Below, in pieces: positions 24,203-32,631 of a stretch of DNA of 64,000 bases; position 1 is the stretch's first letter; each line of letters starts with the position of its first letter. The position numbers were made by a program, and so were the translations under genes. This DNA is from CAYZWU01 sp964482235 (GTDB lineage Bacteria > Planctomycetota > B15-G4 > CAYZWU01): assembly GCA_964482235.1 (NCBI GenBank), contig CAYZWU010000027.1, positions 1-64,000 on the forward strand. Direction: 5' to 3'. Under the pieces are notes generated by a model. The model searched no databases and was not told where the DNA came from. It saw only the letters and a program-made list of their open reading frames with translations.

Positions 24203-25564
24203 CTACTTCTCGGGCACGAGGATCAGCGAGATCCGCTTCTCCGGGGTAAGGTACTTTGCGACAACGGCAGCCAGGTCGCTGCCGGACACCTTGCCAACTG
24301 CCTCGGCCATTCCGGCCAGGCCGCTGCCGTAGCGATACTCGCTCAGCCCCCACTGAAGGGCGATGTTCCCCTCGATCATCCCCCTGTCGATGCTGACGCG
24401 GAGATTCTTCTGCGCCTGCTCCGGATCACCGGGCGCGCTCAACTCGCGGGAGAAACCCGACGCCGCCATGGAGATCAGTGCGGCAGAGGCGCCGCGGGAG
24501 ATCGTCTCCAGATGATGCCGGACCCTGGCTGCCACGTCGTCGGGGGAGGCGCCTGGCTTCAACGGCGCGCTGACATAGAGAAAAGACGATTCCGGGGAGA
24601 CGAGGTCCGTTCCGCACAAGGTGAATGACGTGCGCCCCTTGAGTTCCTGATCGGTGTAGAGGGAAGCGAGAAGCAGCCGCGCCGCAACGGCCAGTGCGGC
24701 GTGATCCTCGTGGCCGGGGCCCGGGATGGCGTAGGCCTCCATGTAGTGCCGCGCCTCGAGATCCCACGTCGCCCGCCTGCGGCTTCCCGTTGCCGCCATC
24801 CGGTCGGGAGCCGCGGGCGGTGTTCCTTTTCCCTTCTCGCCGATGTCGCTGAAACGGTTCGACAGGTAGGGCTTCAGGACAGAGGGACCGACGCCTCCGG
24901 CGATGCAGATTACCGTCCTCTCGGGCCGCACGAGATATCGATCGCGGTAGAGTTCCAGCACGTCCTTCTCTGCCTCGACCAGATCGCGCCTCACCGCTGC
25001 GTGCGATCGGCCGTGGCGGCAGACCTGGTTCCAGGCCGCAACGGCCCACTTGTGCGTGGCCAGCCTGGCGGCCGTGGCGTCGACCTCGGCAACCGCTCTC
25101 GCGGCTTCCTCGCGCAGCACTTCTTCCGGGAAAGGGAGGCCTGACAGCCAGCGTGCATGCAGGTCGAGTCCCTTCTCCCAGTCCGCGGCATCGCCCATGA
25201 AGTCGAGGTGCATCAGGTCGGGCATGGTCTCGCCGTTCCGCTCCCTGTAGTTCGCGATGGGGCCCGTGGTCCTGAGAGTCATGTGCTCCAGCAGGTGGCT
25301 CCACTGCGCTTGGCCCGCTCCGTCGGAGGCGAATCCCAGGGGAAGACAGCTGATGATGGAGATGTTCCTCGAATCCGGGAAGTGGAGGATCACCACCCGA
25401 ATCCCGTTTTCCAGGGAGAAGCGTGTGATCTCGGGAGGTTTGGCCGGCGGCGAAGCTGCGGGTGCCGGTGTCCAGCCTGTTGCGAGGTACGGGCCGCCCC
25501 CACCGGGTGCAGCAAGAACGAACAACAGCCAAATGGCAACGACCGACAGTTTCGACCATTTCAT
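24203..25564 (-). CDS. Exported M16-family peptidase homologue
   Basis: 453 residues: signal peptide (1-28), then an M16 fold. The inverted zinc motif HxxEH is present as SHLLEH at about residue 88, with a downstream acidic helix EEAARAVAEVD supplying the third ligand region. Two half-domains follow, ending in a KYLTPEKRISLILVP strand typical of M16 C-termini. It is half of a classic M16 dimer, so it may act with another subunit not seen here. Cleaves peptides in the periplasm; substrate unknown. Confidence 0.85.
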   Translation of the reverse strand: MKWSKLSVVAIWLLFVLAAPGGGGPYLATGWTPAPAASPPAKPPEITRFSLENGIRVVILHFPDSRNISIISCLPLGFASDGAGQAQWSHLLEHMTLRTTGPIANYRERNGETMPDLMHLDFMGDAADWEKGLDLHARWLSGLPFPEEVLREEAARAVAEVDATAARLATHKWAVAAWNQVCRHGRSHAAVRRDLVEAEKDVLELYRDRYLVRPERTVICIAGGVGPSVLKPYLSNRFSDIGEKGKGTPPAAPDRMAATGSRRRATWDLEARHYMEAYAIPGPGHEDHAALAVAARLLLASLYTDQELKGRTSFTLCGTDLVSPESSFLYVSAPLKPGASPDDVAARVRHHLETISRGASAALISMAASGFSRELSAPGDPEQAQKNLRVSIDRGMIEGNIALQWGLSEYRYGSGLAGMAEAVGKVSGSDLAAVVAKYLTPEKRISLILVPEK

Positions 25565-25639
25565 CGTTCATCTCCTTTGCATGACGACGTCAAAGCGGGA
25601 CTTCGCGGGACGGGCCCGACATCGCGCAATTGGCTCGCC

Positions 25640-26005
25640 TCAGCTCCGGCGCAGCTCCTCGGCCTCGAGCTTCCGCTTTTCGGCCTTGGCGAACTGCCTG
25701 AGAAGGACCGGGACGGCGATCCCTCCCCCGAGGGTGAAGATGAAGCCCACGAGAAGAAAGGGATAACAGATGCCGTAGGGCTGATCCTGAACAAGGGCTG
25801 TCACGCCGGCACCGAGCGAGACGAGCCCGAAGAGGAGAAAGAGGCTGAAGCCGCCGATGACGAAACCCTTGCCCTGGCCGCGCCGGGCCAGGAAGCCCGA
25901 GATCGCCCCGAAAATTCCGCCCAGCGCTCCACCCACGCCCCCCACGACGCCGCCGAAGATTGCGGAGAAGGTGTTCGGATCGTCGAACCATGGTGCCGTC
26001 ATCAT
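25640..26005 (-). CDS. Small membrane protein, function unknown
   Basis: 121 residues with three hydrophobic segments. The N-terminal one is glycine-rich (GGVVGGVGGALGGIFGAISG) and the C-terminal tail is a charged helix. Two adjacent ATGs exist (26005, 26002); the GGGAG spacing favours the second. It follows the DUF2089 gene on the same strand at 91 bases and is probably regulated with it. Confidence 0.65.
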   Translation of the reverse strand: MMTAPWFDDPNTFSAIFGGVVGGVGGALGGIFGAISGFLARRGQGKGFVIGGFSLFLLFGLVSLGAGVTALVQDQPYGICYPFLLVGFIFTLGGGIAVPVLLRQFAKAEKRKLEAEELRRS

Positions 26006-26096
26006 GATCTCCCTTCCTATCGAGACAAGGAGCTCGCCAGGCTGCAGAGGCTCTGGCCCGCCTGGATCGACGCCTGCGCGACGGATCCATGCCGCT

Positions 26097-26405
26097 TCAT
26101 CGCTCGTCGAGCATCTTTCGGTGCAGATCGCGAATTTTTCGTGCCGTGTGGATGCTGATCAGCTCGCGCTCCACGAGATCGGCCAGGCAGTCGGCCATGG
26201 GATCGATGGTGCCCCCGGCCGCAGCCTTCTCGATCCGCTCGATCAGGCTGTCGAGCCGCGCCCGCATGGTGGGATAGGAGATCCCGTAGAACGCGGCCAG
26301 ATCCTTGATCGAGCCGGAGAGAAGGACGAACTGGACAACGAGATTGAGATCCTCGAGGTCCAGTTTTCCCAGCGGATGGTTCTCCAGTGAGCTCTTTTCA
26401 GCCAT
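26097..26405 (-). CDS. DUF2089-like helix-turn-helix protein
   Basis: 102 residues. The segment LSGSIKDLAAFYGISYPTMRARLDSLIERI is the DUF2089-type winged-helix/HTH core. The zinc ribbon that precedes it in many family members is absent. It is probably a DNA-binding regulator of the adjacent membrane protein. No Shine-Dalgarno sequence is visible before the ATG. Confidence 0.7.
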   Translation of the reverse strand: MAEKSSLENHPLGKLDLEDLNLVVQFVLLSGSIKDLAAFYGISYPTMRARLDSLIERIEKAAAGGTIDPMADCLADLVERELISIHTARKIRDLHRKMLDER

Positions 26406-26504
26406 GGAAGACAGGATGGCTGAATATTAACTTTATTCAAGTTGTTTTAATTTTATTAAACGGAATCCAAGACGGTCAAATTCCCGCGGCATCTCTCCGC
26501 CCGA

Positions 26505-27287
26505 TCATGGTGCCGTCTTGACGGTGAACTTCAACTTATTGAACCGGAACATCCCATCTACCCCTGCCTCGATGTCGGGATATTCGACCTGATCAAAAAG
26601 CACTCCCTCCATGAGAGCACGGATCAGATTGCTCAACGCCGCGCCGGACTCGATTTCCCCGCTCAGGATCACCTCGGGAGACGAGCCGAGCATGCCGATA
26701 TCGAGGTACGTCAGATGGAAGATACCGATCGCTTCTTTACCGTTGTTCACCTTGTCGAATACGACATTCCATGCCGGGAGAACCGAGGCAAGGGGATGTA
26801 CTGTTCCGCCTCCGCGCACCCCTTCATCCATCGCGATGCGCTCGGTCAATTCGAGATGGAATGTCCATTGCGTGCGATCCTCGGAAGGCCTGTCGAGCAG
26901 GACAGTTGTTACCCTCCTGTTCTTGGAACCGTCCTCGAGGGTCTTGATGTAGCGCGCAATCTGATCGAGCTTGAACTTAGTTTTTCCTCGTTTTCCGGCA
27001 GGTGAGACCTCGGCTCTGTAGTCGATGAACCCCTCTGCCTTGTTCTCGTTCCTGCGCGGCTTCTTGATCTGCAGGAGCCTGAAATTGATGCCCGAATTGT
27101 AGGCGCTCTCCTCCACGTGGCGATAGTCGAATGTCCAGCGGCTCTTCGAAACAGACTGCTCCGGACTGTCCGAATCCGGCACACCCGCATCGGAACCGCT
27201 CTCCCCGGTCGTACTGCAGCCAAGAAGCATGGCAGCGAGCATCAGGATCGCCAATGCCCTGTTCATCCATATTCTTCCAATCATCAT
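26505..27287 (-). CDS. Lipoprotein joining PilO-like and PilN-like modules
   Basis: 260 residues. Signal peptide with lipobox LLGC (Cys at about residue 24). Residues ~60-155 match the PilO-like protein at 316-849 (INFRLLQIKKPRRNENKAEG and GKRGKTKFKLDQIARYIKTL). Residues ~165-260 match the C-terminal PilN-like domain of the protein at 851-2695 (LPAWNVVF near VFPVWHALF; ILSGEIESGAALSNLIRALM near LIIDGEVGSGADYSNLLRAL). It thus carries both periplasmic modules on a lipid anchor in place of the two transmembrane helices. Possibly an accessory or competing subunit of the same assembly platform. Confidence 0.75.
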   Translation of the reverse strand: MMIGRIWMNRALAILMLAAMLLGCSTTGESGSDAGVPDSDSPEQSVSKSRWTFDYRHVEESAYNSGINFRLLQIKKPRRNENKAEGFIDYRAEVSPAGKRGKTKFKLDQIARYIKTLEDGSKNRRVTTVLLDRPSEDRTQWTFHLELTERIAMDEGVRGGGTVHPLASVLPAWNVVFDKVNNGKEAIGIFHLTYLDIGMLGSSPEVILSGEIESGAALSNLIRALMEGVLFDQVEYPDIEAGVDGMFRFNKLKFTVKTAP

Positions 27288-27527
27288 TCACCTCATATTT
27301 CCGAGATACCCGGCTACTCACGAATCAACAAACTGTCCTTTCGACGGAAGACGGCCCGGTTCTATTCCCGCTGATCCGGGATTGGCGAGGCTTGATTTCT
27401 TTTGCAAAAGTAGCGTAATAAAAAAAAACATCGCCGCTCTAATGGGGAATCGGCTGGAATACCGTGAAAGGCGCTCCGCTCCATTCCCGCGCAGCGGAAC
27501 GCTTCCTGAAGAATGAAGGAGAATAAG

Positions 27528-28130
27528 ATGTCACGATGGTATGCGATTCTGCTTCTTCTGCCGCTTTTCGGCTCGGCCTGCGTCTCTCCCCTCTCCCCAG
27601 AGGAATACCCGACCCTTGCCGTCGCCGTGGACCATCTCTCCAAGAAAAAGGACAAGATCGCCGAAGCCTCGGTCGGGCATGAATTCGAGGATATCCTGCA
27701 CGGCAAGAACTACTTGATAACGGCTCGGGGCGACGCCTTGAAGAAGATCATCATTGATGTGGCCGGCCAGTTCAGCGACATGACGGAGGAGAGCGCCGTG
27801 GAGCTGGGCAAGCAGATCAACGCCAATGCTCTCGTCACGGTGGAGATCCTGGAGTTCTCGACCTTGCCATACTGGGAATCGGTCAAGACGGACAAGGGCC
27901 AGATCAAGAAGATAAAAAGATTCCAGACAACGGCAAAGATCCAGGCAACGGCCTGGGACCTCGAAAAAGGGACAAGGCTCTGGGGTGGAAAGTACGTCGA
28001 CGATTGCATCCACGACAACGAGAAACCCGACACGAACCTCCTGGACGACGTGGCCCGGCGGGTGGCCCATTCCTGCCCACCCAAGCCATGGTGGTGGTAC
28101 CCCTGGTGGCCGTTCTTCGGATGGTGGTAA
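27528..28130 (+). CDS. CsgG/LpoB-like lipoprotein with Trp-rich tail
   Basis: 200 residues from the ATG at 27528, chosen over the ATG at 27513 because AAGGAG lies 7 bases before it. Lipobox GSAC ends the signal peptide. The core (about 30-180) has the pattern ELGKQINANALVTVEILEF seen in CsgG/TolB-N/LpoB-type periplasmic lipoproteins. The C-terminus is unusual: WWWYPWWPFFGWW, eight tryptophans in the last 13 residues, which could insert into a membrane interface. Function unknown. Confidence 0.7.
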   Translation: MSRWYAILLLLPLFGSACVSPLSPEEYPTLAVAVDHLSKKKDKIAEASVGHEFEDILHGKNYLITARGDALKKIIIDVAGQFSDMTEESAVELGKQINANALVTVEILEFSTLPYWESVKTDKGQIKKIKRFQTTAKIQATAWDLEKGTRLWGGKYVDDCIHDNEKPDTNLLDDVARRVAHSCPPKPWWWYPWWPFFGWW

Positions 28131-28147
28131 GCCGCCGATTCCCACGC

Positions 28148-29704
28148 CTAGCGTGGCGCGAACTCATCCCCGAACTTCGTGATCATCGCCTCGATGGCGA
28201 TGGAGAAGGAGTCCCCCATCGGGCAGAGCGTCGTTCCCTTGATGGTGCGGCAGAGCCTGACGATCGTCTCGACCTCCTCTTCCGATGCCTCCCGATCGAC
28301 CGCCTTCTCCAGGAGGCATGAGATGACGTGCGCCCCCTCCCGGCAGGGCGTGCACTGCCCGCAGGACTCCGAGGCGTAGAACCGGATCGTCTCCAGGGCG
28401 ATGGACGGAACATCCGCTCCCTCGGCAAAAACGATCACTCCGCCCGAGCCGGGCATCGTCCCCGCCCTTTGGCACGAGTCCCGGTCGAGACGCAGAGAAC
28501 GAGCCTCCTCTGCCGTCAGGATCGGAGTGGAGAGGCCGCCAACGATCACAGCCTTGAGCCGGCCCTCCACCCCGCCGGCGAGGTCGAGGAGCTCCCTCAG
28601 CGGCGTTCCCGTGGGACACTCGTACACTCCCGGCCTCCTCACGTGGCCCGAGACGGAGAAGATCCGGGGACCGCAGTCGCCGGCCGCGCCGATCTTCCGG
28701 AAGGCTGCGGCCCCCTTCCCGATGATGAAGGGGAGGCAGGCCAGCGTCTCCACGTTGTTCACGATGGTGGGGCAGCCGTAGAGGCCCCGCTCGGCAGGGA
28801 AGGGAGGCTTGAGGCGCGGGTGGCCCCTCTTTCCCTCGAGCGACTCGATCAACGCCGTCTCCTCGCCGCAGATGTACGAGCCTGCCCCGCGGTGGACCTT
28901 GATCTCGAATCCGGGCACCCTGCCGATCCGGCCCCGGGCCTCTGCCTCGGCAACGGCCTTCTCGAGCAGGCGGGCGATGGAGGCCGACTCGCCGCGGATG
29001 TAGATGAAACCCATCGCAGCGCCGAGGGCCAGTGCGGCGATGGCCATTCCCTCGATGAGGAGATGCGGATCGTGCTCCATGATATGCCGGTCCTTGAAGG
29101 TACCCGGCTCCCCCTCGTCGGCGTTGCAGATCAGGTAGACCGGCCGGCCCTTGGCGCGGGACACGAATCCCCATTTGGTCCCGGCAGGGAATCCGGCTCC
29201 GCCGCGTCCGCGAAGCCCCGACGCCTCGACCTCGGCCCGCACCGCGTCAGCGCCCATTCGCCTGGCCTTGTCGAGGGCCGCGTAGCCGCCTGCAGCCACG
29301 TAGTCGTCGATGGACGGGGAGCTCTCTCCCCCGCGACTCCTGATGAGGATGCCGCACATTGATTCGACGCTCCACTGCGATGGCTTCCCAGGCATCTCGC
29401 CGCGGGCCAGGCTGCCGATCAGCCTTGCCGCTTCGGACCGGCCGCCGGGGAGTTCCCTGTCGACAGGACAAGCCTCCCGCCCAGGGGGCTCCTTCCTGTA
29501 CATGGAGTAGAAGGAGAAGACGGCGAAGGCCCGGCTCTTCGGAACACCGACGACGGCGGCCACATCGGCCAGGTCGTCCCTCGAAAGGCTTCCCCCCCTG
29601 GCCTCCTGCACGAAATCGAGGGCCGGCATCAGGGCGGACCCGCGCTCGGGATAGCGGGAGATGATCTCCTTCACCTGATCAATGATCCTGTTCTCGAGCA
29701 CCAA
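28148..29704 (-). CDS. NuoEF-like NAD-binding (diaphorase) subunit of formate dehydrogenase
   Basis: 518 residues. The C-terminal ~370 residues are NuoF-like: FMN/NAD loop GRGGAGFPAGTKW, NADEGEPGTFKDR, and the [4Fe-4S] motif ESCGQCTPCREG (about residue 448) with a final Cys in TTLCPMGDS. The N-terminal ~130 residues resemble NuoE (AFAVFSFYSMY), but three of the four Cys of its [2Fe-2S] site are absent, so that cluster is likely lost. It passes electrons from the molybdenum/tungsten subunit, whose stop lies 12 bases upstream, to NAD+. The start is TTG 29704 or GTG 29701 after GGGAGG. Confidence 0.88.
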   Translation of the reverse strand: MVLENRIIDQVKEIISRYPERGSALMPALDFVQEARGGSLSRDDLADVAAVVGVPKSRAFAVFSFYSMYRKEPPGREACPVDRELPGGRSEAARLIGSLARGEMPGKPSQWSVESMCGILIRSRGGESSPSIDDYVAAGGYAALDKARRMGADAVRAEVEASGLRGRGGAGFPAGTKWGFVSRAKGRPVYLICNADEGEPGTFKDRHIMEHDPHLLIEGMAIAALALGAAMGFIYIRGESASIARLLEKAVAEAEARGRIGRVPGFEIKVHRGAGSYICGEETALIESLEGKRGHPRLKPPFPAERGLYGCPTIVNNVETLACLPFIIGKGAAAFRKIGAAGDCGPRIFSVSGHVRRPGVYECPTGTPLRELLDLAGGVEGRLKAVIVGGLSTPILTAEEARSLRLDRDSCQRAGTMPGSGGVIVFAEGADVPSIALETIRFYASESCGQCTPCREGAHVISCLLEKAVDREASEEEVETIVRLCRTIKGTTLCPMGDSFSIAIEAMITKFGDEFAPR

Positions 29705-29716
29705 GACCGGCCTCCC

Positions 29717-32416
29717 TCACTCCATTCTCTCGAGACGGGCCGCGCAGACCTTGTATTCCGGGATCTTCGACCTCGGATCGAGCACGTCGTTCGTCAGCTC
29801 GTTGGCAGCCGCCTCGGCGAAGTGGAAGGGAACGAAGAGCGTGCCCTCCTTCACCCGGTCCGCCACGCTGGCAAACGTTTCTATGCTACCCCTCCTCGTG
29901 ACGACGCGCACCTTCTCGCCGCTCTTCACTCCGGCCTTCTCCGCATCGGCCGGGTTGATCTCCACCACGCCGCCCGGAACGAGGGCGTCGAGCACTGCGG
30001 CCCGGCGCGTCATGCTCCCCGAGTGGAAGTGTTCCATCATCCTTCCCGTCGAGAGGGTCATCGGCCAGAGGCTGTCCGGCTCCTCGGCGGGCGCCTTGTA
30101 GGTCAGGGGCGTGAGAACCCCCTTGCCTCGGGTGAATTCCTTCCTGTGAAGGATCGGTGTGCCGGGATGATCCTCCGATGGGCAGGGCCACTGCAGCCCC
30201 GTGCCGCTGATCCGGTCGTAGGTCATGCCGGCATAGGAGGGTGTCAGCGCCCGGATCTCGGCGAACAGCTCCTCCGGTGTGCGCGGAAAGGCGTGGCCGA
30301 ACCGTGCGGCCAGATCGGCCACGATCTCAAAGTCCTGCCGCGCCTCGCCCGGAGGGCGGAGGGCCTGGTTCGACAGGAGGACGCGGCGCTCCGTGTTGGT
30401 GAAGGTGCCGCGCTTCTCGGCAAAGGAGACGGCGGGAAGGACGACGTCGGCCATGCGGGCCGTCTCGGTGAGAAAGATGTCCTGCACGACCAGGAGGTCG
30501 AGGCTCCCGAGCGCCTCCCGCGTTCTGGCGAGGTTCGGGTCGGAGATCAGGGGATTCTCCCCCATGACGTGGAGCGCCTTGATCTTCTTCCCGCACTCCT
30601 CGATCATCAAGGTCAGCGGCAGCCCCTCCTCGAGGCTCAGCGACTCCTCGTCGATCCCCCAGGCGCGGCTGAACTTCCGCCGCGCGGCGCGATCCCAAAC
30701 CTTCTGGTACCCGGTAAACGTCCCGGGGATGCAGCCCATGTCGCAGGCGCCCTGCACGTTGTTCTGCCCCCGGAGCGGGTTGATGCCGCCTCCCTCGATC
30801 CCGATGTTGCCCGTGATCATCTGCAGGTTGGCGCAGGCGAGCACATTGTCCACGCCGTGGGAGTGCTGGGTGATTCCCATGCAGAAGTAGAGTGCCGCCC
30901 TGCCGGCCGAGGCGAAGAGCCTGGCCGCTTTCTCGAGGTCTCTTTGCTTCACTCCGGTGAGCTCCTCGACCTTCGCCGGTGTGAAGAAGGCCAGGCTTTC
31001 CCTGTACTCCTCGAATCCTTCGCAGCGCGAGGCGATGAACTCCCGCGCCTGAAGTCCCTCGCGAAGAATGATGTGCTGCAGGCCCATGAGAAGGGCCACG
31101 TCGGATCCGTTCCTCTGCTGGAGCCAGAGGTGGGCGTGGTCCACGAGATCGATCCGGCGCGGATCGCAGACGATGAGCTCGAGCCCCTTCTCCTTCACGG
31201 CCCGCTTCATCATGAAACCGAAGACCGGGTGGTTCCAGGTGATGTTGGCGCCGATCACCATGGCCACGTCGGACGAATCGATCTCGGCCATGCTGTTGCT
31301 CATGGCCCCGGAGCCTGTGGCTGCGGTCAGACCGACCACGGTGGAGCTGTGTCAGAGCCGGGCGCAGTGGTCGATGTTGTGCGTTCCCACGACACCGCGG
31401 GCGAAGCGCATCAACGCGTAGTTCTCCTCGTTCGTCACCTTGCCCGAGGCGAAGAAGCCCAGGGCGTCGGGGCCGTGGTCCTCCCTGATGCGCCGCATCT
31501 TCCCGGCCGTGAAGTCGAGAGCCTCGTCCCACGAGACCTCCTCGAGGGCGGCGCTTCGGCTCCGCCTGAGAAGGGGCCTTTGAAGACGGTCGGCGGACTG
31601 CACGAAGTCGAGGCCGAAGCGGCCCTTCACGCAGAGCATGCCCTTGTTGGGCTGCTCTTCCCAGCGATCCTCGTGGCCGGCGGCATGAAGGAGCTCGTTG
31701 TCCTTCACGAAGAGGTCGATCTGGCACCCCACCCCGCAGTAGGGGCAGGTCGCCTTGACAGCCTCGGCATCGAGCGCGGGCGCCTTTCCCCTGAGGGATC
31801 GGTGGATCAAGGCACCGGCCGAGCAGACCTGCACGCACTCGCCGCACAGGACGCACGACGACTCTCCCAGGGGCCGGTCGATGTCGCAGGCGATGGTCGT
31901 CGCGGCACCGCGGCCCGCATAGTCGAGCACCTGGTTCACCACGTTGTTCCGGCAGGCGGCGACGCACCGGCCGCAGAGGATGCACCTGTTCAGGTCGCGG
32001 ATGATGCCGGGCGACGAGTCGTCCACCGGAGCGAGGCGTCTGGGGAAGCTGAAGGACGGGCTCTCGATACCCAGGTCGGCAGCCATCTCCTGCAAGCCGC
32101 AGTCGCCGTTCTTCTCGCAACTCCGGCAGTCGTGGTGACCCGTGGAGAGAAGGAGCTCGACCACCGTTCTCCGGGCTGCCAGGACCGCCTCTGAGATGGT
32201 GGACACCTCCATTCCCTCGGCCGCCTCGAGTGTGCACGACTCGCTGAGCCCCTCCCGGCCGGCCACCTCCACGACGCAGGCCCGGCACCGGCCCTCGGGC
32301 TCGAGCCGCGGGTGATAGCAGAGCGCGGGGATGTGGATTTCCTTCTCCCGGGCAGCCTGGAGGACCGTCTGACCGGGACGCGCATCCACGGCCTGGCTGT
32401 CGATGAAGATCTTCAC
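29717..32416 (-). CDS. fdhA: Selenocysteine-containing formate dehydrogenase, catalytic alpha subunit (UGA read-through)
   Basis: 899 residues from a GTG at 32416, read through a TGA at 31354-31352 (codon 355). The context NIDHCARL-U-HSSTVVGL is the catalytic selenocysteine site of formate dehydrogenases. Domains in order: [2Fe-2S] ferredoxin (CYHPRLEPEGRCRAC), NuoG-type HHDCRSCEKNGDC, two [4Fe-4S] motifs (CILCGRCVAAC, CVLCGECVQVC), the molybdopterin [4Fe-4S] motif CPYCGVGC (about residue 222), and the bis-MGD catalytic domain. It oxidises formate or reduces CO2 with Mo or W. With the NuoEF-like partner it should form a soluble NAD-linked enzyme. A SECIS-like hairpin follows the UGA. Confidence 0.92.
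31323..31354 (-). promoter_or_regulatory. Bacterial SECIS-like element and UGA(Sec) codon of fdhA
   Basis: The UGA is at 31354-31352. Eighteen bases later comes the loop GGUCU (31333-31329), closed by a 6-bp stem GUGGUC/GACCGC (31339-31334 with 31328-31323, one G-U pair). As I recall the E. coli fdhF SECIS, it has the same GGUCU apical loop at the same 18-base distance, the contact site for SelB. Position and loop strongly support selenocysteine insertion. Confidence 0.85.
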
Positions 32417-32631
32417 GCGAAGGTTCCTGTCGATGGAGGAAAGGCGGTGGCTCTCTCCCAGCGGGGAGACGAATTTCTCCGGTCGTTGTATCTCTTTCTC
32501 CCGTGGCTGTCCAGGCCGCATCCCCGGCCGACGGAGCAGCCGTTCGCCCTGGGCCGGCACCTGTGACTTGTATTCCCGAGGCCTTCGATGTCCAATAACC
32601 ATTTCACCCAGTCACGATCGCGGGAGGAGCG

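Noticed and set aside
31340..31354. TGA in formate dehydrogenase read as a nonsense mutation or pseudogene
   Set aside because: It falls exactly on the catalytic Sec position, with a SECIS-like hairpin at the right distance and intact coding on both sides.
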